Below, one piece after another: positions 42,757 through 51,506 of a stretch of 64,000 bases of DNA. Both the position numbers and the translations under genes were made by a program. Within the stretch, counting starts at the first letter, position 1. Each line of letters begins with the position of its first letter. This DNA comes from Prevotella sp. UBA2739 (GTDB taxonomy: Bacteria > Bacteroidota > Bacteroidia > Bacteroidales > Bacteroidaceae), in assembly GCA_002353525.1 (NCBI GenBank), contig DEJV01000033.1, positions 1-64,000 of the forward strand, given 5' to 3'. The notes under the pieces are model-generated. The model worked only from the letters and a program-made list of their open reading frames with translations. It was not told the origin of the DNA and made no database searches.

Positions 42757-43827
42757 CTATTTATGTGAGTCGGTAGTACTTAGCAGACTGACATAAGTAT
42801 GGATAGCGTTTTCGATTTCTGAGATACGGATAAATTCATTGGCTGCATGCGAGCGGGCCGAGTCGCCAGGACCCAGTTTGAACGATGGGAACGACATCAG
42901 GGCTTGGTCGCTCAGCGTAGGAGATCCGAAAGGTTGCATGCCCATCTGTTTGCAGCGTTCTACAAGCGGATGGTCTTCGGCAATGGCTGAGCTGTGCAAC
43001 CGGAACGAGCGCGCTTTGAGCTCGCATTTTTTCATGTGGCGGCGAAGAAACTCAAACACATACTCATTATGGTAATACTCGTTGGTGCGCACGTCAATCA
43101 CAAAGTGCAGCCGGTCGGGTACCACATTGTGTTGTGTGCCGGCCTCTACCACGGTGACGCTCATCTTCGTGGGACCCAACAGTTTGCTGGAGCGGCGGAA
43201 CCGATGATCGCGCAGCCACACCAGGTCGTCGAGTGCCTCATAGATGGCATTGATGCCCTCATTGCGGGCAGCATGCCCTGATTGTCCGTAGGCATATCCG
43301 TCGATGACCATCAATCCGCGCTCGGCAATGGCTGGCTGCATGCCTGTGGGCTCACCCACGATGGCCACGTCGATGTGTGGAATTAGGGGAAGCACGCGGC
43401 TGATGCCGTCTTTCCCCGACACTTCCTCTTCGGCCGATGCCAGATAGACAAGGTTGTAATCGCAGGGTCGGTCTGCCATGATGCGAAACACCTGCAGTAA
43501 TGACACAAGTCCGCCACCGCAGTCGTTGGCTCCCAGTCCGTAGAGTGTGTCGCCCTCGATGGTTGGTGCGAAAGGATCACGCGTCCATGAACTTACCGGT
43601 TTGACGGTGTCGATATGCGCATTGAGCAGCAGGGTGGGGCGCTGCTCGTCGAAATGCGGATGGAGCATCCATACGTTGTTGCCCTCCCGTTGGCAGGTAA
43701 GGCCCCATTCGTTGGCAGTACGTACGAGCAAGTCGGCGGCTTGCTGCTCCTCGCGGCTTACCGAAGGTGTTGCAATGAGTTGCTTGAGCAGCTCAACAGC
43801 ATCGTGAGTATATCGTATCTCTTCCAT
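42757..43827 (-). CDS. M20 family deacylase (acetyl/succinyl-ornithine or -citrulline type)
   Basis: A 356-residue cytosolic zinc hydrolase of the ArgE/DapE/CPG2 family. Metal-site motifs: LLLNAHIDTVKP, LYGLGANDCGGG, LASAEEEVSGKDG and VGEPTG; a late HAANEFI supplies the last ligand region. Bacteroidetes make arginine through N-succinylated intermediates and use a member of this family to remove the succinyl group; that role fits, but no other arg gene is nearby to confirm it. The start at 43827 (MEEIRYTHDAVELL) is 10 bp from a promoter TACTTTTG (43844-43837). Confidence 0.87.
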   Translation of the reverse strand: MEEIRYTHDAVELLKQLIATPSVSREEQQAADLLVRTANEWGLTCQREGNNVWMLHPHFDEQRPTLLLNAHIDTVKPVSSWTRDPFAPTIEGDTLYGLGANDCGGGLVSLLQVFRIMADRPCDYNLVYLASAEEEVSGKDGISRVLPLIPHIDVAIVGEPTGMQPAIAERGLMVIDGYAYGQSGHAARNEGINAIYEALDDLVWLRDHRFRRSSKLLGPTKMSVTVVEAGTQHNVVPDRLHFVIDVRTNEYYHNEYVFEFLRRHMKKCELKARSFRLHSSAIAEDHPLVERCKQMGMQPFGSPTLSDQALMSFPSFKLGPGDSARSHAANEFIRISEIENAIHTYVSLLSTTDSHK

Positions 43828-43836
43828 ATTTAGTAA

Positions 43837-43844
43837 CAAAAGTA
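43837..43844 (-). promoter_or_regulatory. -7 element for the M20 gene
   Basis: The minus strand reads TACTTTTG, 9 bp before the ATG at 43827, which implies a very short 5' leader. Confidence 0.45.
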
Positions 43845-43874
43845 ATATTTTTCTTGATAAATGGATGAATTTAT

Positions 43875-43905
43875 TTTGTTTTTTTCACAAATTGCATTAT
43901 CTTTG
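43875..43905 (+). promoter_or_regulatory. two-element promoter of the acyl-CoA ligase gene
   Basis: TTTG (43875-43878), 19 bp, TATCTTTG (43898-43905), 24 bp before the ATG at 43930. Confidence 0.78.
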
Positions 43906-43929
43906 CATGTGAGAATATCTTAAAGGCTT

Positions 43930-45738
43930 ATGCAGAACAATTGTCACATGTCGGTGCTCATTCACGAGCAGGCAAAGAAGTATGGAGAGAAAGTCGTGCT
44001 CAACTATCGCGACTTTGGTAGTCTAAAGTGGAAGAAAGCCACTTGGAATGAATTCTCTCAAGTGGTGAAAGTTGTGTCGAATGCCATGCTCAACATGGGC
44101 GTGAAAGTGCAGGAGAATATTGGTGTATTCTCGCAAAACACGGTGCAGTATCTCTATACAGACTTTGGCGCTTTCGGCATTCGGGCGGTCACCATACCCT
44201 TCTATGCCACCAGTAGTGAACAGCAAGTGCAGTTTATGATAGGCGATGCAAATATCAGATTCTTGTTTGTTGGAGAGCAGGAACAATACGATAAGGCACA
44301 CCGCATATTCCCACTCTGTCCGACGCTCGAGCGCATTATTGTGTTTGACAGTAGTGTGCGCATCAACCCCAATGACCCCAACACTATCTTTTTCGACGAT
44401 TTCCTCAAACTAGGTGAGGGACTTCCGCGCCAGTCGGAGGTGGAAGAGCTCTACAAGCAGGCTAGTTTCGACGATATTGCCAATATCCTTTATACCAGTG
44501 GAACCACAGGCGACTCGAAGGGAGTGATACTGACTTACGGACAATATCATGCTGCTTTTGAGGCAAATAACAAGTGTGTGCCAGTCGGCGAGAAAGACCG
44601 CATCATGAATTTCCTTCCCTTTACGCATGTTTTCGAACGGGGTTGGATGATTCTCTGTCTTACGGAAGGAGCAGAACTGATTGTCAATACCTATCCGAAG
44701 GAAGTGCAGCAGAGCATGCGCGAGACCCATCCCACGTGTATGAGTTCCGTGCCTCGTTTCTGGGAGAAGGTGCTGGTAGGCGTAAAAGAGAAAATCGACA
44801 ATGCCAACGCCGTAGAACGGAAGTTGTTTAAGAAGGCACTGGCAGTAGGCCGGAAGCATAACATTGAATATCTGAGCCGGGGCAAGCGTCCGCTACTGCC
44901 TCTGCACATGGAGTATAAGATGTATGAGAAAACGCTTTTCAGCCTGATTAAGAAGCAACTGGGTCTTGAGGATGCGCATTTCTTCCCCACAGCTGGCGCT
45001 GCCGTGTCTGAGGAGGTAGAGGAGTTCGTCCATTCAGTGGGCATCAACATGATTGTGGGGTATGGTCTTACTGAGAGCCTGGCCACCGTCAGCTGCGACC
45101 ATTTGGGCGAGCCGTTTACGGTGGGTTCGGTAGGACGTCCTATCGAGGGAATCGAAATAAAGATTGGCGAGAACGACGAGGTGTTGCTGAAAGGCCCGAC
45201 CATCACAAAAGGCTATTACAAGCGCGACGCGCTGAATGAGCAGGCTTTCGATGCCGACGGATTCTTCCACACGGGCGATGCCGGCTATCTGAAAGATGGC
45301 GAACTGTTCCTGAAGGAACGCATCAAAGACCTCTTCAAGACCTCTAATGGCAAATATATCGCTCCGCAGATGATTGAGTCGAAGTTGCTGGTAGATAAGT
45401 TCGTAGAGCAGATTGCCATTATTGCCGACGAGCGCAAGTTCGTCTCGGCACTCATCGTGCCCGATTTCCACATGCTTGAGGATTATGCCAAAGACAATAA
45501 CATATCGTTTGGCAGTCGTGAGGAACTTTGCCAAAACGAGAAAGTCAATAAGATGATTCGCGAGCGCATAGACACCCTGCAGCAGCAGTTGGCAAGCTAT
45601 GAGCAGATTAAGCGCTTCACGCTCTTGCCCCATCCCTTTACTATGGAGAAGGGCGAGTTGACAAACACACTGAAAATACGCCGTCAGATTTTGAGCAAAA
45701 ATTATGCGGCAGTAATAGAAAAAATGTACGAGGAGTAA
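43930..45738 (+). CDS. long-chain fatty-acid-CoA ligase family (AMP-binding)
   Basis: A 602-residue adenylate-forming enzyme that activates fatty acids as acyl-AMP and transfers them to CoA. Motifs: P-loop ILYTSGTTGDSKGVIL, LPFTHVFERG, YGLTESLATVS, GFFHTGDAGYL and FLKERIKDLFKTSNGKYIAPQMIE, which together are typical of long-chain acyl-CoA synthetases. There is no signal peptide; it is cytosolic or peripheral at the inner membrane. It has a near-consensus promoter and is followed 9 bp later by prfB, so the two are probably co-transcribed. Confidence 0.92.
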   Translation: MQNNCHMSVLIHEQAKKYGEKVVLNYRDFGSLKWKKATWNEFSQVVKVVSNAMLNMGVKVQENIGVFSQNTVQYLYTDFGAFGIRAVTIPFYATSSEQQVQFMIGDANIRFLFVGEQEQYDKAHRIFPLCPTLERIIVFDSSVRINPNDPNTIFFDDFLKLGEGLPRQSEVEELYKQASFDDIANILYTSGTTGDSKGVILTYGQYHAAFEANNKCVPVGEKDRIMNFLPFTHVFERGWMILCLTEGAELIVNTYPKEVQQSMRETHPTCMSSVPRFWEKVLVGVKEKIDNANAVERKLFKKALAVGRKHNIEYLSRGKRPLLPLHMEYKMYEKTLFSLIKKQLGLEDAHFFPTAGAAVSEEVEEFVHSVGINMIVGYGLTESLATVSCDHLGEPFTVGSVGRPIEGIEIKIGENDEVLLKGPTITKGYYKRDALNEQAFDADGFFHTGDAGYLKDGELFLKERIKDLFKTSNGKYIAPQMIESKLLVDKFVEQIAIIADERKFVSALIVPDFHMLEDYAKDNNISFGSREELCQNEKVNKMIRERIDTLQQQLASYEQIKRFTLLPHPFTMEKGELTNTLKIRRQILSKNYAAVIEKMYEE

Positions 45739-45747
45739 AGAAACAAA

Positions 45748-46869
45748 ATGATCACTCAAGACCAATTGAAAGATGTGATGGAGCGTGCTGAGGCCCTGCA
45801 TCGCTATCTTGACATCGACAGGAAGAAAATAGAATATGAAGAGGAGGATCTTCGCACACAGGCTCCCGACTTTTGGGAGGACCGTAAGCGTGCCGAAGAA
45901 CAAATGAAAAAGGTAAAGGCTATCAAAAAATGGCTCGACGGCTATCAGGAAGTACGAACAATGGCCGACGAGTTGCAGTTGGCTTTTGACTTCTACCATG
46001 AGGAAATGGTGACCGAGGAAGAGGTCGACGAAGACTATCGTAAAGCCATTGCGGCAATCGAGGATCTGGAACTCAAGAACATGTTGCGGCAGAAGGAAGA
46101 CCCGATGGACTGTGTGCTGAAAATCAATTCGGGTGCGGGAGGCACCGAAAGCCAGGACTGGGCATCCATGCTGATGCGCATGTATATGCGCTGGGCTGAG
46201 GCTCATGGACACAAGGTGAGCATCTCCAACCTGCAAGATGGCGATGAGGCCGGCATCAAGAGCGTCACCATGGAGATTGAAGGTGGCGAATATGCCTACG
46301 GATACCTGAAAAGTGAGAATGGCGTGCACCGTCTGGTGCGTGTCAGTCCTTTTAATGCACAAGGGAAACGTATGACTTCTTTCGCCTCTGTTTTCGTGTC
46401 GCCTTTGGTTGATGATACCATCGAAGTGTATGTCGACCCGGCTAAACTCTCGTGGGATACATTCCGTAGTAGCGGTGCTGGAGGACAGAATGTGAACAAG
46501 GTGGAGTCGGGTGTGCGCCTGCGCTATTGGTATACCGATCCCGATACGGGTGAGGAAGAAGAGATACTGATTGAGAATACAGAGACGCGCGACCAGCCCA
46601 AGAACAAAGAAAAGGCACTGCTCCTGCTGAAATCGCAGCTCTACGACCGTGCAATGAAGAAGCGCCTTGAGGCTCAGGCTAAGATTGAAGCGGGCAAGAA
46701 GAAAATTGAATGGGGCTCGCAGATACGCTCTTATGTGTTCGACGACCGAAGGGTGAAAGACCATCGCACCAACTATCAGACATCCGACGTGGATGGCGTG
46801 ATGGACGGAAAGATTGATGGGTTTATCAAGGCCTATTTGATGGAGTTCCCGGTGACGGATGAGGAATAG
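45748..46869 (+). CDS. prfB: peptide chain release factor 2, no programmed frameshift
   Basis: Recognises UAA and UGA stop codons. The 373-residue protein has the tripeptide anticodon S-P-F (LVRVSPFNAQG) that marks RF2, and the catalytic GGQ in SSGAGGQNVNKVES. The whole protein reads in one frame. At the place of the usual autoregulatory +1 frameshift (CTT TGA C in E. coli) the sequence is TAT CTT GAC ATC, encoding YLDI, with no in-frame TGA. Autoregulation by RF2 level is therefore absent. It is followed by a 10-bp repeat array and the small membrane protein. Confidence 0.96.
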   Translation: MITQDQLKDVMERAEALHRYLDIDRKKIEYEEEDLRTQAPDFWEDRKRAEEQMKKVKAIKKWLDGYQEVRTMADELQLAFDFYHEEMVTEEEVDEDYRKAIAAIEDLELKNMLRQKEDPMDCVLKINSGAGGTESQDWASMLMRMYMRWAEAHGHKVSISNLQDGDEAGIKSVTMEIEGGEYAYGYLKSENGVHRLVRVSPFNAQGKRMTSFASVFVSPLVDDTIEVYVDPAKLSWDTFRSSGAGGQNVNKVESGVRLRYWYTDPDTGEEEEILIENTETRDQPKNKEKALLLLKSQLYDRAMKKRLEAQAKIEAGKKKIEWGSQIRSYVFDDRRVKDHRTNYQTSDVDGVMDGKIDGFIKAYLMEFPVTDEE

Positions 46870-46883
46870 GTTTTTGGGAAGAA

Positions 46884-46950
46884 CTAAGAAAGTCTAGGAA
46901 AACCTAGAAAATCCTAGGAAATCCTAGATAACCCTAGAAACTCCTAGTAA
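46884..46950. repeat. 10-bp CTAGGAAAAC-type tandem array, copy 2
   Basis: About seven 10-bp units (CTAAGAAAGT, CTAGGAAAAC, CTAGAAAATC, CTAGGAAATC and similar) between prfB and the 48-residue gene. Same family as 33225-33335. Confidence 0.87.
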
Positions 46951-46983
46951 AAAAGATAGTATAAACTTTAATAATAAATCACT

Positions 46984-47130
46984 ATGAGCAAGAAAAAATT
47001 AAATGCAAAGCGTGAAGCTTACCAGAAAAAACAAGAACAGCAAGGAAAAAGCGTAGTCAATTGGATTTTCGGAATCCTCGTAGGACTGGCTGTTCTCTAT
47101 CTGGTCTATTTAACAATTAGCATGGCTTAA
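46984..47130 (+). CDS. 48-residue single-pass membrane protein
   Basis: ATG at 46984 opens a frame ending TAA at 47128-47130. The product starts with a strongly basic amphipathic stretch (MSKKKLNAKREAYQKKQEQQ) followed by one membrane helix (VVNWIFGILVGLAVLYLVYL), so it is likely an N-in inner-membrane peptide. It is 5 bp from the CYTH gene. I do not recognise a family. The clean layout and close spacing make it a credible gene. Confidence 0.75.
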   Translation: MSKKKLNAKREAYQKKQEQQGKSVVNWIFGILVGLAVLYLVYLTISMA

Positions 47131-47135
47131 CCACC

Positions 47136-47639
47136 ATGAGTGGACTGGAAATTGAACGAAAATTCCTGGTTCGGAAAAAAGGCGGCAACTATCGGGAAGC
47201 CGCCTTTTCATTCAGTAACATCAAGCAGGGCTATATTCCTGCCGAGAATGCTACCGTGCGCATTCGTTTGCGCGACGACAAGGCGTATCTCACCATCAAG
47301 AGCCGTTCGTATAATAACGGACTCACCCGTTATGAGTTTGAGCAGGAAATACCTGTAGCCGATGCCAATGAGCTGCTGAAACTTTGTAAGGGAGGATTTG
47401 TGGATAAGACGCGCTATTTGGTGCATAGTGGGAAACATGTGTTTGAGGTGGACGAGTTCCATGGTGACAATGAGGGACTGGTCGTTGCCGAGGTAGAATT
47501 GAGCTATGAGGACGAACCGTTCGAGAAGCCTTCTTTCATAGGACCCGAAGTTACTGACGACCGGCGTTTTCGCAATTCTGCCCTGATTTCATGTCCTTAT
47601 ATCCTCTGGCGAGATACAATGCCTGAGGAATATAGGTAA
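47136..47639 (+). CDS. CYTH-domain protein
   Basis: A 167-residue protein of the CYTH / triphosphate tunnel metalloenzyme superfamily. The N-terminal ExExK signature is LEIERKFLV, and the tunnel-lining basic and acidic residues alternate as expected (VRIRLRDDKAYLTIKSR, YEFEQEIP, FEVDEFHG, VAEVELSYEDE). Bacterial members are mostly inorganic triphosphatases; adenylate cyclase activity is possible but less likely. It starts 5 bp after the small membrane protein gene. Heptamer and 27-bp repeats follow. Confidence 0.92.
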   Translation: MSGLEIERKFLVRKKGGNYREAAFSFSNIKQGYIPAENATVRIRLRDDKAYLTIKSRSYNNGLTRYEFEQEIPVADANELLKLCKGGFVDKTRYLVHSGKHVFEVDEFHGDNEGLVVAEVELSYEDEPFEKPSFIGPEVTDDRRFRNSALISCPYILWRDTMPEEYR

Positions 47640-47669
47640 TTGATAATTGACAATTGATAATTGACAATT
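47638..47669. repeat. AATTGAT/AATTGAC heptamer tract
   Basis: AATTGAT and AATTGAC alternate for about 32 bp directly at the stop codon of the CYTH gene. Confidence 0.8.
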
Positions 47670-47673
47670 TTTA

Positions 47674-47727
47674 CGTGTAAAACCGAGGCGCGTGTTTCTC
47701 CGTGTAAATCTGGGGCGGAGGTTTGAG
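47674..47727. repeat. two 27-bp tandem units before an NSS gene
   Basis: Units 47674-47700 and 47701-47727 share CGTGTAAA and a following GGCG...GTTT. They lie 26 bp before the NSS transporter start. Confidence 0.6.
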
Positions 47728-47753
47728 ATTTCTGTATAAACAAGGAAATAGGT

Positions 47754-49109
47754 ATGAGTGAAAGGGCTAATTTTGGAAGTAAGCTGGGGGTAATCCTTGC
47801 CACGGCAGGTTCGGCTGTCGGTTTGGGCAATGTGTGGCGTTTCCCCTATATGACAGGACAAAATGGGGGCGCAGCTTTTATTTTGATTTATGTGTTGTGT
47901 GTGTTGCTCTTAGGCATCCCTTGCATGATCAACGAGTTCATTATTGGCCGCAGTGCACAGACCAATACCGCGCGCGCCTATCGTAAACTGGCCAACGGAA
48001 CCCCTTGGGCCCTGGTGGGTTATTTGGGTGTATTGGCAGGATACCTTATCACCAGCTATTATGCTGTGGTATCGGGCTGGTGCCTTCAGTATATCTATGC
48101 CTCGGTGGTGGGACAGTTGAACGGCGATCCTGAATATATCAAGACTTACTTCCAGTCGTTCTCGCAAGACCCCTTTAAGCCTATTTTCTGGACGGTTGTC
48201 ATTCTTCTGACGACCCATTATGTGGTGTCCCATGGAGTGGAGCGTGGCATCGAACGGGCATCAAAAATGCTCATGCCCACCTTATTTATATTATTATTAG
48301 TCATCGTGGTGGCCTCGTGCATGCTGCCCGGAGCTGCCGATGGTATCGAGTTTCTCTTCTATCCTGATTTTTCGAAGGTCAACAAAGATGTCTTTCTGGG
48401 TGCTTTGGGGCAGTCGTTCTACTCTATGAGTATTGCGATGGGATGCCTTTGCACCTATGCTTCTTATTTCAGCAGGCAAACCAACCTTACGAGTTCGGCT
48501 GTTCAGATTGGCGTGATCGACTGTCTGGTGGCAATCCTGGCCGGACTGATGATTTTCCCGGCAGCCTTCTCGGTGGGTGTAAATCCTGATAGCGGTCCTT
48601 CGCTCATCTTCATCACATTGCCCAATGTGTTCAACGAGGCTTTCTCGGGCATGCCTGTCATCGGATACATCATTTCGTTGCTCTTCTATGGACTCTTGTC
48701 GTTGGCTGCCCTCACCTCACTCATCTCGCTTCATGAGGTCAGTACGGCATTCTTCAGTGAGGAGCTTCACATCACCCGCAATCGCGGAGCCTGGCTGGTC
48801 ACCGTTTCTTGTATCATCATCGGAGCGTTCTGCTCGTTGTCGCTGGGCCGGTTCGACGGCCTGCAGCTCTTTGGCAAACCATTATTCGATGTGTTCGACT
48901 TTGTGACGGGCCAGATTATGCTCCCCATTGGTGGTTTCCTTACCTGTTTGTTTGTAGGGTGGTATGTTCCAAAGAAGTTGGTGCGCGACGAGTACACCAA
49001 TTTCGGCACCATGCGCGGCAGATTCTTTCATGTCTATTTGTTCTGCATCCGATATGTGTGCCCCATCTGCATCCTTCTCATCTTCCTACATCAGTTGAAT
49101 ATCATTTAA
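47754..49109 (+). CDS. sodium-dependent neurotransmitter/amino-acid symporter family (NSS), first of pair
   Basis: A 451-residue inner-membrane transporter with about 11-12 membrane helices. The N-terminal FGSKLGVILATAGSAVGLGNVWRFPYMTGQNGGAAF is the sodium- and substrate-site segment of the neurotransmitter:sodium symporter family (quoted here in two joined motifs GSAVGLGNVWRFPY and NGGAAF). Substrate is probably an amino acid. A paralogue follows with one base between stop and start. Confidence 0.92.
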   Translation: MSERANFGSKLGVILATAGSAVGLGNVWRFPYMTGQNGGAAFILIYVLCVLLLGIPCMINEFIIGRSAQTNTARAYRKLANGTPWALVGYLGVLAGYLITSYYAVVSGWCLQYIYASVVGQLNGDPEYIKTYFQSFSQDPFKPIFWTVVILLTTHYVVSHGVERGIERASKMLMPTLFILLLVIVVASCMLPGAADGIEFLFYPDFSKVNKDVFLGALGQSFYSMSIAMGCLCTYASYFSRQTNLTSSAVQIGVIDCLVAILAGLMIFPAAFSVGVNPDSGPSLIFITLPNVFNEAFSGMPVIGYIISLLFYGLLSLAALTSLISLHEVSTAFFSEELHITRNRGAWLVTVSCIIIGAFCSLSLGRFDGLQLFGKPLFDVFDFVTGQIMLPIGGFLTCLFVGWYVPKKLVRDEYTNFGTMRGRFFHVYLFCIRYVCPICILLIFLHQLNII

Positions 49110-49110
49110 A

Positions 49111-50469
49111 ATGGCAACACAAAGAGGACATTTTGCCACCAAGCTAGGCATCATTCTGGCTACTGCAGGATCGGCAGTGGGGCTGGGCAACATTTGGCGT
49201 TTCCCTTATATGACGGGGCATAATGGCGGTGCAGCCTTTATCCTGGTTTATTTCGTTTGTATTTTTATGCTGGGTGTTCCGGGCATGATCAGCGAGTTTA
49301 TCGTAGGCCGTCGCGGAGCGTCCAATGCCGCAAGAGCCTATGGACAGTTGACAGGCAGCAAATGGTGGAAACTCGTAGGCTATCTGGGCATCCTTACCTC
49401 GACCATCATCCTGGGCTTCTATGCCGTAGTGGCAGGATGGTGCATGCAGTATCTTTTCGCGTCGCTCATGGGGAGTCTCAATGGCGATGCCGACTATGTG
49501 GTGAATTACTTCCGTGAGTTCTCCTCTCATCCGCTCAAGCCGTGTCTTTGGGCCATAGCCTTCATCTTGCTCACCCATCTGGTGGTGGTGCGTGGCGTGC
49601 GCAATGGCATTGAGCGCGCCTCCAAAGTGCTGATGCCCATTTTGCTGGTGTTGCTGCTCATTATCGTGGTGGCCTCGTGCCTACTGCCCGGGGCATACAA
49701 GGGCATTGAGTTCTTGTTGTGGCCCGACTTCTCGAAGCTTAGCGGCAGCGTGTTCCTCGAGGCACTAGGACAGGCTTTCTTCTCATTGAGTCTGGGAACG
49801 GCATGCCTGTGCACCTATGCTTCTTACTTTACTCGTCAGACCAACCTCGCACGGTCGGCCGTTCAGATAGCGCTGCTTGACACCATGATAGCTATTCTTG
49901 CCGGACTGATGATTTTTCCCGCTGCCTTCTCGGTGGGTATCACCCCCGACGCAGGTCCGTCGCTCATCTTCATCACTCTGCCCAATGTCTTTCAGCAGGC
50001 TTTCAGTGCTATGCCCCTGGCAGGCCAGCTCATCTCCATTATGTTCTATGCGCTGTTGGTGTTTGCGGCACTGACGTCGACCATCTCGATGCACGAGATT
50101 GGCACGGCTTTCTTTCACGAGGAGTTGGAGGCGCCGCGGCAGCGTTCGGCATGGGTGCTCACCATTGTGTGCAGCATCATTGCGGTGTTCTGTTCGCTCT
50201 CTATGGGTGCCTGTCCCAGTCTGCGCCTTTTGGGGCTCGACATCCTTAATTTCTGCGATCAGCTTACAGCCCATTACATGCTGCCGCTGGGAGCCTTCCT
50301 TACGTGTTTGTTGGTGGGATGGTTTGTTCCCCGTCAGATTGTCTACGATGAGTTTACGAACAATGGCTCTCTTCGGGGCACACTCTTCAAGGCTTATCTG
50401 TTTGCAGTGAGGTATATCTGTCCTCTTTTCATCTTCATGGTTTTCCTGCATCAGTTGGGAATTATCTGA
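49111..50469 (+). CDS. sodium-dependent neurotransmitter/amino-acid symporter family (NSS), second of pair
   Basis: A 452-residue paralogue of the preceding gene, with the same TM1 motif GSAVGLGNIWRFPY and highly similar spacing of helices (SCLLPGAYKGIEFLLWPDFS against SCMLPGAADGIEFLFYPDFS upstream). The pair clearly arose by tandem duplication and has diverged, suggesting two substrates or two affinities. Expected in the inner membrane. Confidence 0.92.
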   Translation: MATQRGHFATKLGIILATAGSAVGLGNIWRFPYMTGHNGGAAFILVYFVCIFMLGVPGMISEFIVGRRGASNAARAYGQLTGSKWWKLVGYLGILTSTIILGFYAVVAGWCMQYLFASLMGSLNGDADYVVNYFREFSSHPLKPCLWAIAFILLTHLVVVRGVRNGIERASKVLMPILLVLLLIIVVASCLLPGAYKGIEFLLWPDFSKLSGSVFLEALGQAFFSLSLGTACLCTYASYFTRQTNLARSAVQIALLDTMIAILAGLMIFPAAFSVGITPDAGPSLIFITLPNVFQQAFSAMPLAGQLISIMFYALLVFAALTSTISMHEIGTAFFHEELEAPRQRSAWVLTIVCSIIAVFCSLSMGACPSLRLLGLDILNFCDQLTAHYMLPLGAFLTCLLVGWFVPRQIVYDEFTNNGSLRGTLFKAYLFAVRYICPLFIFMVFLHQLGII

Positions 50470-50514
50470 GAAAGATGCTCCAGGGGCTGCTTCCTATGAG
50501 AAACCTTTTGCGAT

Positions 50515-51435
50515 ATGAAACTGAAAGAATTCTTTTACTTTACCAAATCCGACCGTCAGGTGTTGCTCATTGTGTTTCTCCTGCTGGCCTTGGCATTGTT
50601 CTTTTTCTGGTTTCTAGGCAACAACAACACCCATACGTCGCTGTCTGAAGCCGACTCGCTGGCCATCACCCGGCAGATGGAACAGCGGCAACAGTGGCAA
50701 CGCCGGCCCTATCGTCGTTATCAGCAGCGGCATTATCAGTATGCGCAACAGTCGAAAGTCGAGAAACATCTGGTGGCATTCGATCCTAACACGGCCGACA
50801 GCTCTGTGTTGCTGGGCTTGGGGTTGCAAGAGTGGCAGGTGGCTAATATCTATAAATACAGGGCTGCAGGGGGCGTATACCGTCGACCGCAGGACTTTGC
50901 GCGCCTTTACGGGCTTACCCGTAAGCAGTATAAAGAGCTGGAGCCTTATATACACATCTCGGAAGATTATCTGGCAGCATCCACGATGTATAATTATGAG
51001 CCCGCCGTAGAGCGCGATACCATCAAGTCGCCCGTCAAGATAAAACCGCTGGAGCGCGTTGCGGTGAATGCTGCCGACACGAATATGCTGAAGAAAGTGC
51101 CTGGCATAGGCTCGCATTTCGCCCGCAAAATTGTGCAGTATAGGCAGCGGCTAGGCGGATTCTACGATATCCACCAACTGCTCGAGATTGAGGATTTCCC
51201 CGAGTCGTCGCTCACTTACTTCGTCATTCCCAACGAGAACCTTCGGAAAATACACATCAATACAGCTACGCTCAACGAACTGAAGAAACACCCTTACGTG
51301 GGCTATTTCCGTGCGCGGGCCATTGTGGATTACCGTCGTCTGAAAGGGCCGTTAAAAAGCCTGCAGGATTTAAAGCTGTTGAAAGACTTTACCCCGCAGG
51401 CTATTAAGCGTCTAGAACCTTATGTGGTGTACTAA
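50515..51435 (+). CDS. ComEA-like helix-hairpin-helix protein
   Basis: A 306-residue protein with an N-terminal membrane helix (about residues 17-34, VLLIVFLLLALALFFFWF), a Gln/Arg/Tyr-rich linker (QRQQWQRRPYRRYQQRHY), and three copies of the helix-hairpin-helix fold: about 90-135 (FDPNTADSSVLLGLGL), 185-230 (VNAADTNMLKKVPGIG) and 243-305 (INTATLNELKKHPYVG). ComEA-like proteins bind double-stranded DNA outside the inner membrane and take part in DNA uptake; that role is inference here, as no other com gene is in view. Confidence 0.88.
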   Translation: MKLKEFFYFTKSDRQVLLIVFLLLALALFFFWFLGNNNTHTSLSEADSLAITRQMEQRQQWQRRPYRRYQQRHYQYAQQSKVEKHLVAFDPNTADSSVLLGLGLQEWQVANIYKYRAAGGVYRRPQDFARLYGLTRKQYKELEPYIHISEDYLAASTMYNYEPAVERDTIKSPVKIKPLERVAVNAADTNMLKKVPGIGSHFARKIVQYRQRLGGFYDIHQLLEIEDFPESSLTYFVIPNENLRKIHINTATLNELKKHPYVGYFRARAIVDYRRLKGPLKSLQDLKLLKDFTPQAIKRLEPYVVY

Positions 51436-51505
51436 TAGTTCACCTTTTCACTGTTCACTCTTAACTATTCACTCTTAACTCTTAACTGTTCACTCTTCCC
51501 TCTTT
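51436..51505. repeat. heptamer tract TTCACTC/TTAACTA between convergent genes
   Basis: Seven-base units TTCACTC, TTAACTA, TTAACTC, TTAACTG fill the whole gap between the HhH gene and the C45-like gene. Confidence 0.82.
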
Positions 51506-51506
51506 C

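Noticed and set aside
45034..46764. 576-residue open frame on the minus strand across the acyl-CoA ligase and prfB
   Set aside because: It crosses two well-supported genes on the other strand and has no family features.
47754..50469. recent identical duplication of the NSS transporter genes
   Set aside because: The two copies are clearly paralogous but well diverged, so this is an old duplication and not a recent or assembly artefact.
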